This document shows positions 24,101 through 36,079 of a DNA stretch of 45,231 nt, piece after piece. Position 1 is the stretch's first letter. Each line of letters starts with the position of its first letter. Origin of the DNA: Paraglomus occultum (Eukaryota; Glomeromycota; Glomeromycetes; Paraglomerales; Paraglomeraceae); assembly GCA_910592205.1 (NCBI GenBank), contig CAJVPJ010000097.1:1-45231 (forward strand), given 5' to 3'. Position numbers and translations under genes: made by a program. Below the pieces are notes generated by a model, which was not told the DNA's origin, did no database searches, and saw only the letters and a list, made by a program, of their open reading frames with translations.

Positions 24101-25765
24101 ACATATTCTATTTGTGGCTTCATTCGTGTGCATTTACATATTTGTATGCATCTACCAATAAAGGATAATCTTATAATATTGCTATTACGTTTTTTGTTGG
24201 TAAACTTAATCACATGACGTAAGTAACAGTTGTCACAATTATATATTAAGGCTAAGGTAAGTTTACAGGTAACTCTATTAACAGTTGTCATCGTATTCTA
24301 GCGCTCCTGTGTGAGAGGGGGAGTAAGGAGGTTATTCTAGTGATGTTCGTGCAGACAGCCTTTTTCGTATAGTCGAATAGATAAGTTGGGACGGAGAGGG
24401 GGGTGTTTCTAATTTGCAATACTTTGCCAAGTATTACTATTACGTTGAACACGAACCAGTTTTTTCTTTTAAGGAAAGTAATTGTTTGTTTACCTTCTTT
24501 GGCATAGCATACACCCACATTGCCGATCAGATTTCATTGGTCAATAGACAATCAGATGTTCAATGCCAAAGTAGACTGCCACGAGGAAAGCATACCGTGA
24601 TTATAATTGATATAATTGGGAAGGACCCGTGCTAAGTAACAACAGTACTTTGTAGCATACACATTTAAAGCCAGATGCATCAACGCTTAGAAGTGTGCCT
24701 ATTAACCCAAATAGCAATATTGTTTTGGTCGTGTTAACATTTATTACTAATATATACACGGGGTGCTTAATCTAGATGAAATATCATAAATGTTCTTTGT
24801 TAGGGGGGTGTTTATAATACTGACATTTCTTGGCCTGCAACGTTTTTCTTTTTCGAATGTCGTAGAATATCAACAATCATAGTTGCGTATTATCACCCTA
24901 ACAGAGGGGGAGGAAACGTCAGATCAGTATCTAATTATAAATTGGTGAGTGCAACGTTCTACGTCCATTCAAATGTCTAATGTCAAATCACTAAATTGAA
25001 TATACTGTCTCAATATACATATTTTCTGTTGTCACGTTCTTATATATCACATTACAATAATATGTGTACGGTCCTCAACATAAAGGGATTTGCAAACCTT
25101 ATCGGGAACATCACAATGATCTCACATAACCACTCAATATAAAATTCACATATTAATTATATCTAAAGCTTGTTACACAAGAGATCCAGGCGGGTTGATC
25201 TCACAATGAACGAGTGGGGCAATTCATCTTCAATGTCACACATTTACCAGACACTTTACGCAACTCGTAATTATACAATCGTTTGAATTGTATTTACGTA
25301 TTTAATGTAGTATGTTAATATAATATTGCATCAAACTATTTTATACATCAATTTATATTATACTGTCCTACATTGTGCCGCATTCTTATATGTCCATCAC
25401 AACTCAAAAAAGAAAAAGGAAAATATATATGTGATTGTCTTATGCCCTGATCCATTACGCTAAGATATATAACATCTGTGATTTCCGGCTTTTTTCAACT
25501 CGACTATTTTTTTCCTATATGCCCATTTACCTGGTCTTGTAACCTGTTTATTTATTTCGTCCCTTCGTATAATCCCGCAGGGCGCGACCACCAAATTACA
25601 AAGAATCTAGATTGGTACATATACTACATATAAATATACAGGTATGTTCTAAATTGCAATCCTACTTCTCGTTCTAGCATATATACACCTTGGCCAAACA
25701 AGTCGTAACCTTTCACAGAACTTTCTTTGGTGTGTTCCTTTCCCACAACTCTCACAAGAAGGAAA
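21164..25765. other. 4.6-kb gene-poor region
   Basis: No gene can be supported. A plus-strand frame at 21146-21487 has a fairly protein-like start (LVEATVFSSVDFDCQINRAN...) but begins with TTG, spans the right direct repeat of site 1 and shows no domain. Frames at 22534-22833 and 23498-23767 are hydrophobic, AT-driven and unrecognised. G-rich patches (GGAGAGGGGGGTG type) occur near 24400 and 24805. The right end is the GATA-factor promoter. Confidence 0.45.
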
Positions 25766-27914
25766 ATGGACGTTGCATCAATATGCTCGGCTCTGCCTCC
25801 AACTCCCTCTCCACCGCCTTACGACCACTCCTCACACACAAATTTTACGCAAAAAGCGACGACTGCCTCGTAAGACTTTCCTCCCCTCTTCTTATTTAGA
25901 TTAAGGAATTAAGTCGCATAAATTGTTGGCTAATGATTTTTACGTTAACTTGATTTTCCCAGTCGAGGCGCACTTCCCCCAACGAAATTATTGTCGCTAC
26001 CGTCTCAAGATTCGCATCATACAAAAATAAATGAAGACAAGCCGAGGCTAATCACCACCCCTTTCAACATTCCTTTTTCAGGACAAGAGAACAGGCGATC
26101 AACAGCTCATGTTCCTCATCACCGTGTAGATGTCGTTGGCAGCCATCTTCTATCACCTCCTGCATGTCTCGCAACTAAAAAACTTGACATTCGACTTCCT
26201 TCGATCAATATTAATTCCGCGTCGCATTCACATCAACCCAAGTACTCGCATTACATTCCTTCTCCTTCTCCTCCGCCTGCAATTCCTCCCTATAATGCTA
26301 ACCAGCAAACGTCGCGGGTCCAACAACCCCCGAACTCTCATTCTACAAACTTTGCCCCACTAAACATGTCCCCGCAAACGCATTCTGGCTGGAACAGCCC
26401 ACCATCCTCGTCTGCACTTTCCCTTCAAGCTCATTCACAGTCTTCCCAGCAGCAATTGCAGACTCCACCTCTGTCAACTAAACCTTCTGTTTACCCTTGC
26501 ATTGAATCGAAAACGCCAATCTATTCCTCTTCTTGTAGTATCTCATCCAATTATCCATATAATCATCATTCATCGTCGAGTTGGACTCATGAGAAAACAA
26601 TACTCGAATTGGATAAGGTATAATACTGTTCGAATGAAATATTTTGATACTCAAAATATGAACCAAAATATTCCCACTCTGTTACATAGATAAGAGAGCA
26701 AATCTTTGCGTTTAATCAAGCCGCAGTTCACTATATTGGTGAGATAAAAACTCAATTTCATGATCAATTGTATCCTTGGGCCAATGTGCGATCAGGAGGA
26801 ACAACTCGACACCCGCTCCAGCCAGAAAATGCTGTAGACGAGTTACTAGTCAGGGCACATGACATTGTACAAGTTTTGAAAGTATTGAAAACTGGCATTA
26901 ATAGAACCAGCAGCGAGGTATCTATCTATATATTTATACATATACGTATACATTTTCTAGTTTATAATCTTTTACTTGATGTACAGCAGTTCCAATAATA
27001 TTTGCAAATCAAAGATTAATTTGTATCATATGTTAACTATTAAAGCGAGAGGACAACGGCTTTTGCCAGCAAGTGCCGGATTCCAACCCCTCGGGGCGAA
27101 AATACCGCAAACGGACCGTAAGTAAAATTTTTAATTTTAAATGCACACACATCACTGATCAGTGTCTTATAAAGATTCAAAGATCGTGTTGATTTACTTT
27201 TGTGGATGACAGTTTATGAACCTGCATGCACAGTATAAATCTTGCCTTTTGCATAAGACCCTTTGTTCCGTACTCACGTAATTTTTTCCGCATTGTTCCA
27301 CAGAAGCGTGCTGCACCTCCGGGTAGATGTCACTCATGCCACATATCCGAGACGCCCGAGTGGAGACGAGGTCCAGATGGTGCAAGGACCCTGTGTAATG
27401 CATGTGGATTGCGTTCGTATCGTTCTCACCTTTTTATTAATATTTTTTTTATTCTTATGAAAATGATAACAAAATGCCAATTTTCATTTTACTGAATAAT
27501 CTAGATTTTGCCAAAATGGCGCGGAAACATGCATTGTCTCAAATGCAACAGCAGCAGCAGCAGCAGCAACAGCAACAACAACAAGAGCAGCTTCATCAAC
27601 ACGAGCAACACCAACATGAACGACAGCAACAAGAGCAGCTTCATCAACACGAGCAACACCAACAAGAGGAACGAGAGCAGCTTCATCAACAACAGCAAGA
27701 ACAGCTACAGCTGCAACAAAAGCAACAACAATGTGTAGAGAAAGCAACATTATCAGAAGCCCAATATCGCGAACCTGAAGTCGATGGCCAAGCGCGTACA
27801 AAGTGCCAAATTGACAATAATAAACCTCTTAAAGAGACTACTGTTGTTTCGTGTCCTTTATTAGGCGCAAAAGAGACTACTGTTGATGATCTCAATAAGA
27901 AAACCAATAAGTGA
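25766..27914 (+). CDS. GATA-type zinc finger transcription factor, 18-residue loop class, Gln-rich C-terminus
   Basis: Nuclear DNA-binding protein predicted to bind GATA motifs. Exons 25766-25869, 25963-26617, 26690-26917, 27046-27117, 27304-27412 and 27505-27914 join to 525 residues. Residues about 1-250 are Ser/Pro/His-rich and disordered. About 255-330 is a helical segment ([20 protein letters not shown]...). A basic stretch ([16 protein letters not shown]) leads into the finger at about 362-387: CHSC, 18 residues, CNAC, then GLHFAKMARK. The X18 loop groups it with white-collar-type rather than AreA-type (X17) fingers. I see no PAS domain, so a light-sensing role is not implied. The tail is Gln/His/Glu-rich. 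It also carries KETTV twice, created by the 39-bp insertion-like structure at 27831-27885. Confidence 0.9.
27547..27733 (+). repeat. Gln-rich CAG/CAA tract and QLHQHEQH repeats in the GATA factor
   Basis: A run of 14 Gln codons is followed by two copies of [11 protein letters not shown]... and related units encoded by similar DNA (CAAGAGCAGCTTCATCAACA repeated). It is a slippage-prone low-complexity tail right after the zinc finger. Confidence 0.9.
27831..27885 (+). repeat. Short insertion, site 2: 23 bp flanked by 16-bp direct repeats, in frame in the GATA gene
   Basis: AAAGAGACTACTGTTG occurs at 27831-27846 and identically at 27870-27885. The 23 bp between them, together with the first base of the right repeat, form the 24-nt core shared with site 1. 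Insert plus one repeat is 39 bp, exactly 13 codons, so the reading frame continues ([18 protein letters not shown]). Confidence 0.75.
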
Positions 27915-28230
27915 GGATATGACATCGCTTCCAATTTTACTTTGTATTATGATTCAAAAAACACATTCTATGTAAAAGAGGAACAATTCTATGACAAACC
28001 ATTCAAAAAACTTTCTGTTTATAGCGCATATTCCTTTGTTTGTAAATAATATATATATTCTAATGTAGATTATGTGAACATTTCCCTTTCAAATGCACTG
28101 TTATATAACCTTTGCTAGTAACATTCACATATACACGCGGTACAAATCTTACATTTAAATTTGTTTGTAAGTTCTAAATTACATGCTTTTAAATGCTCTT
28201 AGGAGTTAAGAAATAAGTCTCTTCCCGACA
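27915..28230. other. GATA gene 3' flank
   Basis: AT-rich sequence with no supported gene. Confidence 0.4.
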
Positions 28231-28601
28231 AACAGGTGGGAAAAAAGTAAGAGGTACAAAGAAAATTTATATGATTGGTTTCAAAACTGGTGGGATGATT
28301 TGATGTCAGTACACACACACACACACATTTATAATGCATAAACCTTTTTAATAAGAATGGCATGACCCAAAGTAAAATGTACGTTTCAAACGTTGGCTAC
28401 GATGTGAGCTCTCTCCAAAAAGCTTTTAGGAAGGATATATTGTTCAATATTTATCGAACGATAGCAGAGGACCCGTACATTAACGAAATACGGGATGTAC
28501 CAGCTTATAGTGACATAATCGAATTTAGAGTTAACCTTTATTCGAGTCAATCTATATTATTAAACTCGATAAAACGATCAACTTTACCCGTAAGCTCATA
28601 G
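28231..28601 (+). CDS. Hypothetical coding fragment with a CA-repeat intron
   Basis: Two open stretches join in phase 0 across a putative GT-AG intron made largely of CA repeats (about 28310-28356). The first reads WEKSKRYKENLYDWFQNWWD. The second starts NGMTQSKMYVSNVGYDVSSL, contains EDPYINEIRDVPAYSDII and stops at 28599-28601. No family is recognised. A start codon upstream of the first stretch is not visible, and the intron is unusually short (about 46 nt). It may be the 3' end of a gene, a decayed gene, or chance; if unspliced, ATG 28362 opens the second part alone. Confidence 0.3.
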
Positions 28602-29012
28602 GTAATTTTTTTGCTCATGCTCGCGATTTGGCTTTCCAGAGGATGGGGTATCTAATCCAGGATTCTCGATAAAATATCAAGCTCCCGATATCATTTAGAC
28701 GAACGGGTTATTAATTTTTGGTAGCATGGGTGCCTTTGACGGGATCCACTCAATAAAACGAGATGACGTTCAATCAGAATTTTTATCCTTTGAACTAGGC
28801 TAGTTTGATGACCCGTACCGTATCGTGGGCCCTATTCATCATTTAGTCTCTTTACATTATAAAGGTTTTTCCGCATTTCACAAAGGATTTCTATTTTGTC
28901 GGTCTACTGAACAATAAATAAACCAAAACATATTATTGTGTTCACTAACAATTACCTAAATGTTATGCTCACGTAATAGAATATAAATATGGAATAACAA
29001 CTGCACTCGCAT
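28602..29012. other. Spacer between hypothetical fragment and BAR-SH3 gene
   Basis: Nothing recognised; converging 3' ends. Confidence 0.4.
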
Positions 29013-31027
29013 TCATTCTACGTAATTTCCTGTTGTAACAAGATCGATTTGTAAGATTCACAATCATCATGATCAAAAACGACATCGTTACACTTACCAG
29101 GAAATAAACCTGTTTTTCCATTTAATTTCCCAGTCCACCATCCATTAGCGTCCGCTGTTCGTTCTATCACCTCTATTCTATCGTTCTTCTTGAATGACAA
29201 ATCGCCCTCTGCCTGTGCTTCATAATCGTACAGTGCGGTTACATAATTTTTTGGTCTTGGTTTAGTGGCGGGCGGTGGCCGGGGAGGGGCGGCTACGGGA
29301 AACAATTTCGGATTCGAAGAAATATTGTACGAACTTCCTTTTCGGGTTGGAGATGATGATATCACTGAACTATACGCCGGCGGTGGATCATCTTCGTGAT
29401 CGTAGTCGTCATCGTAGCGGTCACGGTCGTATTTGCGGCTCTTCAAGTCCTTGTCTGCATTCCGGGAGTATTCCCGTGACACTGGTCCAGGCGATCTTGA
29501 ATCTGACCTCCTATTCGATCTTGATCCTTCGCCGACTTTTGTAGTAAGACGTCCACCTACAAAGAGTCACGGAGATAAAAGCATTAAACATGATACTCCA
29601 TGAAGTTGCCAAACTGAAATCGCGTATCAACAAGTCATTTACCGCTATTGCCATGTCTCCCTGTCAAGGTAGCCAGAGATTCTATGTGCGACTTTACATC
29701 TCCTATCTTTTCCTCATACCGCTCAACTATGTCTGATTCAAGGTCGAAATATTCCACAGACACTATTCGTTCCATGCTTTCATAGAAGAGTGCATATATT
29801 CTCATTTGTGTGTTATAAAAGTAATGAGTTATAGGCTCCATGTATTCACCACAATACTCAAAAAATATCGGAATTTGTTCTTTGAGTGCGTCATTATATT
29901 GATCGAATACAGCTGTCGCCTTGTCGAGTTGATCCTCCAACTACAAACATAACAGAGACAAGTTACAAAAAAGAAGCATACGGCACATTCAAATATTAAA
30001 AAAAAAATTTTTTTTTTTAACCGCACCTTTGATAGATTCTTTTCCTCAGAAGACGTCCTATCCTTCTTTTCCTTTAGTTTTTTGTAACTTTTACGGTACC
30101 TATCATAATCCGATCGTTTATGGTCACGTTTCTTTATTGTCTTGGCTATGGACTTGGTTACCGAGATGAGATCGTCCATAGGCCGAACGACGTAAGAATC
30201 AATGGAATCCTATAACAGAAGACAGACTTGTGGATATTTGGCCCAATTAAACCAAGCCAACAATACGTAAGTTTAAGAACAGTACCAGTTCGGCAACAAT
30301 AGTCTCCTGTAGCTCTCTCGACTGCGTCGCATATTCCTGCACAGCCTTCATAGCTTGTGAACTTGTCTGCGGATGCCTGGTAACCGGCCCCTCGCTCCGG
30401 TCATCTGCGTTCACTGGATTGTAAATGTCGACCAAGATTTCGGCGATATTTGCTCCATGAAGAAATAAATCTATACAAATTTGCGCGGATTCATCAGTCC
30501 GAACAATCTCCAGTAAAAAGCAAGCACATGCTTATTGACATACCGGAAACAGATTTTCGAAATTTCCGAGCTTCATCGTGGAGTTTATAAGCGTCCTTTT
30601 GCAATGCATCGAAAGCTGAAACAAGTTCTTCGTATTTGTAGTCGCGGGTTGCTGTTTGAAAAAATAGTATAGGTGTGTCAGAGTTTAAATAACAAAAAAA
30701 ACGCTATGAGAGAATGTGGTTTACGGGTATTCGCAGCTCTTTAAATATCGTTTCGTCTAAAATTTTATAGTCCAACGGAAGTGATTTCGTTTCATTTTCT
30801 TTCCCCTCCAATTTCAACAAGCACGAAATACCTATGTTAGACAGCCACACTTAGCAGAGAAATAACACGCACATTCACCCAGACCAGTCGCTGTTCGTAT
30901 GTTGTGAGGAAGACGGTTGACTGACTTGACAATGCCCTTCCTATGAATAAGCCATTAAAAAGCATGTAGAACAGGTTTACAATTTCGAATTGATATAAAA
31001 TTGATCTAATTATACTGACCAGCTCAT
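29013..31027 (-). CDS. RVS167: BAR-SH3 protein of the amphiphysin/Rvs167 family
   Basis: Membrane-curving protein of endocytic sites and cortical actin patches. Minus-strand exons: 31027-31020 (8 nt), 30940-30879, 30651-30544, 30470-30286, 30209-30027, 29940-29643, 29556-29098 and 29029-29013; 439 residues. Joined, the N-terminus is [20 protein letters not shown], the amphipathic start typical of this family. The BAR helices follow ([84 protein letters not shown]), to about residue 265. A Ser/Arg- and Pro-rich linker ([19 protein letters not shown]) leads to a C-terminal SH3 domain: [40 protein letters not shown]. The last five codons are on a separate exon, restoring the canonical FPGNYV. 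An open stretch in the 30652-30878 intron is rejected because its phase does not fit. Confidence 0.95.
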
Positions 31028-31619
31028 AATATGCGTTCTGCAAGTTGGTCAAGTCGATTGTTAATGACTTTGCATTTTATCATCAGATTGCGTTTGTGCC
31101 TTGTATTACGTTATTGCTGATCACCTAAAAATGTATAGTCGTAATAGGTTAAATTTATTAACAGGTCATAGCAATGATGCACAAAATCCAATAAAGTTGC
31201 TTTGTGTTATGTCGAAAATTACAAATTCTCTTGGAACATCAAATGCCAAATATATGCTAGTTTTTTACTTTGGTCCAATCGTTTTTTTCTTTTACATTTT
31301 CTCCAACTGTTTAACAATTCTTTCTTTTCTTTACTGCTCGGTGCTAACACACTTGCATAAAGGTCGAACTGAATGAATCGTAGTAATGCATTTTGAGTCA
31401 GAGAAAATGTCAACTAGATTCATAAGGTTGCGCACATTAAAGTATTCCTCCCTGCCCGAAATAATAAACGATTGCGCAAAATTCAACCCATTATGCAAAC
31501 ATTGGAAATAGCAGTAATAAAATTCAAATTAGGCTAAAAAAACCAATTAATGGTACCTCGATGAACGTATAAATAAAGATCCTATTCATACAGGCTTAAC
31601 TCCTAAAAATGTGATCGCA
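31028..31619. other. BAR-SH3 gene 5' flank
   Basis: AT-rich. Overlapping open frames on both strands at 31101-31413 lack domains and are probably chance. Confidence 0.4.
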
Positions 31620-32415
31620 CAATTAATAAAAAGATGCAAATACCGATGCATTTCTTAACATAAGTTTGCCAAAGCCGTATCTATTCCCGAATCTGTAATA
31701 GGTTAAGATTTTAATGGAATATTTACTCTCTTTCTCAAACCGTGACACGGGTGCGTCGTTATGATGGATGGTATTCCAAATGAGTTATCGGAGAATTGAT
31801 ATTTGGACGTTTGTCGCAGCGTGGCAATCTTTTCACAATTGTTGAATAAGGCATCTCTGATCATAATCCATTGTACTAGGCTATTCTCAGATTGTCTACT
31901 TCCGAATGACGGTTCACCGCTAGCAAGCAAATACATAACAAGACCGAAGGCAGTACATGTCTGATTCTAGCGAATTTGTCCCGTGGTAAAAACTTGTAGT
32001 GCAACAAAAGGCAAGACTCTGATTGAGCTAGGCTAAGATCGAGTATAAAGAGAACAGTCTTCAATACGGCAGAGCTTGACATCCATGACTATGTCACTTC
32101 CATGGAGGTTTCTATGTACCAATCCACACCAACAAGATCACCCTTCCAAGTCACTTTGCTACAATTCTGATCCATAGATTACCTAATATGCAAAATAACC
32201 ATGTAGTCCTGTGTCTCCTGTTGTCGCGTAACCCCATAAAGTCTTTGAAAATGCTGTAATTTGGGTTTTAATTGCTTGACTGTCATTTTAAGTTTGTTGG
32301 AGCAAAACGTTTGGCTTAATTTACGCCCTATTAAGAAAAGCGATAAAACGTTCAGATCCAGTATAACTTTTCGAGGTGTTTTTACATTGGGCAGTATGGA
32401 CTGTTGCATAACCAC
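31620..32415 (-). pseudogene. Decayed tyrosine-kinase-like protein kinase gene
   Basis: Kinase subdomains appear in order on the minus strand but in broken frames. LKPKLQHFQRLYGVTRQQET and DYMVILHI at 32290-32180 match the FYGVTQ...NYMMVLQYA region of fungal TKL kinases. HRNLHGSDIVMD at about 32120 corresponds to the catalytic loop HRDLHSGNILID, with the essential Asp changed to Asn. A stop follows at about 32068. AFGLVMYLLASGEPSF at about 31950-31905 corresponds to SFGMIMWEISSGKPPF. CHGLRKRVNIPL at about 31745 corresponds to the GLRP segment. No DFG or APE motif is intact. Frameshifts and stops, plus the lost catalytic Asp, mean no active kinase. The HRDLH-type loop is that of the large TKL families of arbuscular mycorrhizal fungi. 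Confidence 0.75.
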
Positions 32416-34130
32416 CCGAATTCCAATCTTGCGATTTCATTATCGACGATATCATTTACGCGTACAAGTTCTCTATCTACCGAATATCTTCTTAAATATC
32501 ACTCTAACTTATTTCTCAACAATCCGTTGTATGTGTACCTCATGGTACTCTCACACATTCGTCAACGAACATGCTCTATTTTATCGTAGATAGCCGTAGT
32601 CATCAAACACAGCAATACGACATATTTTCTATGCGCTTTTTATCATACTTACAATTAAAGGACCAATGTAGAATATGCGTTGAATTGGTGGCATTATTAT
32701 CAGCAACGACAACTGTGTTCGTTACAGTCTTGAGTGTTCATATAACCGGAATTCTGCCTACCAAAATCCGAGGTCACACGAAATGGGAGTCTTTGGCGAA
32801 ACACGTAAATGAGAAATACTATGTATTCTGTGTACTAGCATGCATTCATTATGGGAATTGAGATCTCATACTGAGGTCACACCAGTACTATTTCTTACAA
32901 AGACTAAAGAAGATGACTAAGACTCGGCCCAAACATCAGGCCGGTTCACACTCTCTATTAATAGCCAAAGCCTGCCCACAGAATACAAAACGGCGCAAAC
33001 AATAAAGGAACGCGAACCAAACCGTTCAATATATGCTATGGCAATATGCTATATTTATATATATATACACTGATAACATCATTTTCAACCAATCTTTTGG
33101 CTTCATTCTTGGCGAAATTGGGTTATTGCTGCGGAATATAAGCTTGCGCCTTTGAATAAAATTGTCATTCGACATTGTGCTGGAAAAAAGCGTTAATATT
33201 AATGTTAAATGTCACTGTATGCACCTAAACAACGTTACACATGATAATCTTTATTAAATTTCGAGATGTCAATGTCATAAGAATGATAATGATAATATCG
33301 ATACACTAAGCTGTTTCCGGATGCAAATAATAAATGCCGTGAGCTTATACTCACGAGACGTAAATGAGTGAGCAGATTAAAATAATATCACTTACGGGTA
33401 ACAAAGCAGCATTGACAGGATGGTAGTGTCGGAGATAAACATCAGATAAAATATCACTACAGGAGTGCATCGGACATTGCATTTAACAACTTGGTAATGA
33501 TGGCCCACTTTGGCCTTGACAATCAGTCCGGCATTGTCTGTTACCATTTGAAACGTTTACCCTGTTCTCCTTTACGTTGAAAAGTTGTTCGCACACCCCC
33601 CTTTTTTTTATCATTGTTTATTCTCAGCCTTTGTCACACACAACTATGCTGTAGAATTGTTCGAAAATGGCGCGAGTAGTGATATTTATATTGCCGTCAA
33701 TGAGAACTGTCTAACCATATATTGTTATAATGAATGCCGTACTTCTCCAATCCAATCATTTCAATGCACTATTCGGCTGAAGGCAGAATCATGTGTCAAT
33801 TCTCCGCTCATATATAATTTGGGTGACAGGACAGCACCAGTTAACCTGGATTTTGGTTTATAACTGGCAAGGGAAAAATTGAAAATACTGACAATCAGAG
33901 TTGATCTCAAACAAGAAGAAAGTGCAAAAACCTATTGCTACTCACCAAAACAGTCAATAATTTTCATTACAATAACAACGATTATTACTCAATTAAAATT
34001 TAGACTCTATTTAACATTGTACATTAAACATCATCAATGTTTGTTTTTCAATAAATCACAATATCAAAATCGTATCACAGAAACGATCAAGTCGACAATA
34101 TTAATCTTATCATTCCCCGTATAGTCTACA
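32416..34130. other. Gene-poor region, possibly with upstream kinase remnants
   Basis: No gene supported. Minus-strand sequence at about 32416-32800 could be the decayed N-terminal part of the kinase gene but has no motif. The plus frame 33585-33863 starts with TTG and shows no domain. A TA-repeat lies near 33055-33070. Confidence 0.4.
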
Positions 34131-36079
34131 ATGACTGAAGTAGAATCGGAGACTAAACAGAAAGGTATTAAACTGCTAAAATGGTTTGGAAAGGTAAGGT
34201 CTAAAGCATCGACGATGATGAAAATCAATGATGGCAGAAGTCATTTATGGATAGGATAGACTGCAAAATATGAACTATTCTGTAACTGATATTATAACTT
34301 TTGATACATGTATATTAACATAGTTTTCATTCATCAATTAAATAGAGCAAAAAACTTGTATTTTCATGTGTACAGCATAATAAAAAAGAAAAAACGAGTA
34401 AGCCATGTTTACAACTGAATATCATCAAATAATAGCTGACGGTGATCTCACCCGATACCTGGGCTTTCTCCCATATTATTTATTCCCTTCCTATTGTATT
34501 GAAAAGCCAGACGATCGATCAATCCTAGCTCATACTCGTCGACTGTACAACACACTTCCGCACCACCTACATCCACATCATCCAGAAAAACCCTACCGTT
34601 TTCATCACTTTTCTCCAATTCACAATTATCTCCATCGCGCACCTCTGCATACTCAACTCCCTCAATACCAACCACCCCGACCACCCCGACATCGCCATTC
34701 CGGAAAACTCACCGACATCAAATATCCCGTACGATTGAAACTACAACGACAAGTACAACCGCTACCCCCGCTGAGGTTGCCGCAGTTAGTTGGGAGACTC
34801 CTGATACAGATGACGAGGACGAGGCTTTTGACAATATCCCGAACAAAAAGAGGAGGCGCTGGGGCAACATTGGACTTAACATAAGTTTCGATCATATTGG
34901 TGAGTGTGTTGAGATTAGAAAACGCTGTTGGTGGGAGTCTGGATATTAATATTAGATTGAACACGTAAAGCCATGTATCGATTCCTGTTTTTATTACTCT
35001 CTATTCTGTTAATTGCATATTAACTAATAATAATTTATCTCCTTCAAAGAAAACACAACAACGCGTACAAAGACAGAATCGACAATAAATTCAACATCGA
35101 ATTCGATACATTCCGAACACGAGGAACGACCGCAACAGTTATCAGAACGAGAACCGTCGAGGCTTCTGTCTTTCTCTCCTATGATGAGTGATGGGCGGGT
35201 GTGGGATGTAAAGGATTACAGAGACGACGGAGAGGAGCGAGATATTTCTAAGCAGATGTCCGGATTTACGCCCACAACTGAATCTTCACAAATATTTCCA
35301 TACAAACCTCTCGCGTTAACTAATTCATATCCTCTCCCAACTCCACCCTTGTCACCCGACTCTCCTTTACGGACAAGTTCACGAACAGCTTCTACTACGA
35401 ACACCTATTCTCTTTTTCCGTTTTCGCATTCGCGCCCACAAACACCACTTAACGCCCCACCATCTCCACCTGGTTCACCTGTATTTCCACAAACGCCAAC
35501 AAATCAAATTCGTTCATCCTCACATTCACGTACACACACGCCATCTGATTCGCTCTCATCCCAATATACCTCGACTCCGTACCAGTCCGTCGCCTTTCCA
35601 CCTCTCACCCCAATCACCAACCCTTCCGAATCATACCATCCGTCCTCTTTCTACGTACCACATTCATCGGAATTATCCAAGTCACATATTAATGACGTTT
35701 CCGTATGGGCAGCATCGACTAATGCTGCCTTGAGTTGGTTGAATAAAAATGACGAGGCTAATGATTATGATGATGATAAGGGGGAGAATAATAGCGAAAA
35801 AGCGAGACAAGCCGAACGAGCTAGGAAGCGCTGGGGGTAAGCAGCAAATGTTTGTGGGTGAAGGGATATGTTTTTGTCAGTAGTGTTGATCAGACGTTAA
35901 AATAAGGGTTTATCTCCAAAGGGGTTATTTGATTTTGTTTTTTTTAATCACTAACTTTTTCTTTTTCGTCTTATTTTCGCACGTGTTCGAAACACTGTAG
36001 AATGAGTACAACTCCGCTGGACGGATTACAATACTCTTCCGACGATGTATTCCCTGTTGCACACGATTATGGAGAATGA
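34131..36079 (+). CDS. Unknown Ser/Thr/Pro-rich protein with two basic RWG motifs
   Basis: No family recognised. Exons 34131-34193, 34376-34397, 34507-34899, 35050-35836 and 36001-36079 join in phase to 447 residues, ending at TGA 36077-36079. The start is MTEVESETKQKGIKLLKWFG. Residues about 30-115 are Ser/Thr/Pro-rich. A conserved-looking block follows: VSWETPDTDDEDEAFDNIP, then KKRRRWGNIGLNISFDHI. The large fourth exon holds many TPP/SP/TP sites (candidate proline-directed phosphorylation sites), then VSVWAASTNAALSWLNKNDE, an acidic stretch, and ERARKRWGMSTTPLDGLQYS. So (K/R)RWG occurs twice, both times after charged residues and at or near exon ends. Mainly disordered; possibly regulatory or nuclear, but no function can be assigned. 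Exon 3's acceptor (34506) was chosen by phase and its pyrimidine-rich tract. Confidence 0.6.

Noticed and set aside
30725-30831. Open stretch [20 protein letters not shown] as an extra BAR-gene exon
   Set aside because: Including it leaves phase 0 before an exon that needs one extra base; skipping it gives a perfect BAR N-terminus.
34405-34884. His/Pro/Arg-rich frame starting at ATG 34405
   Set aside because: The alternative frame through the same exon joins correctly with both neighbouring exons and is Ser/Thr/Pro-rich like the rest of the protein.
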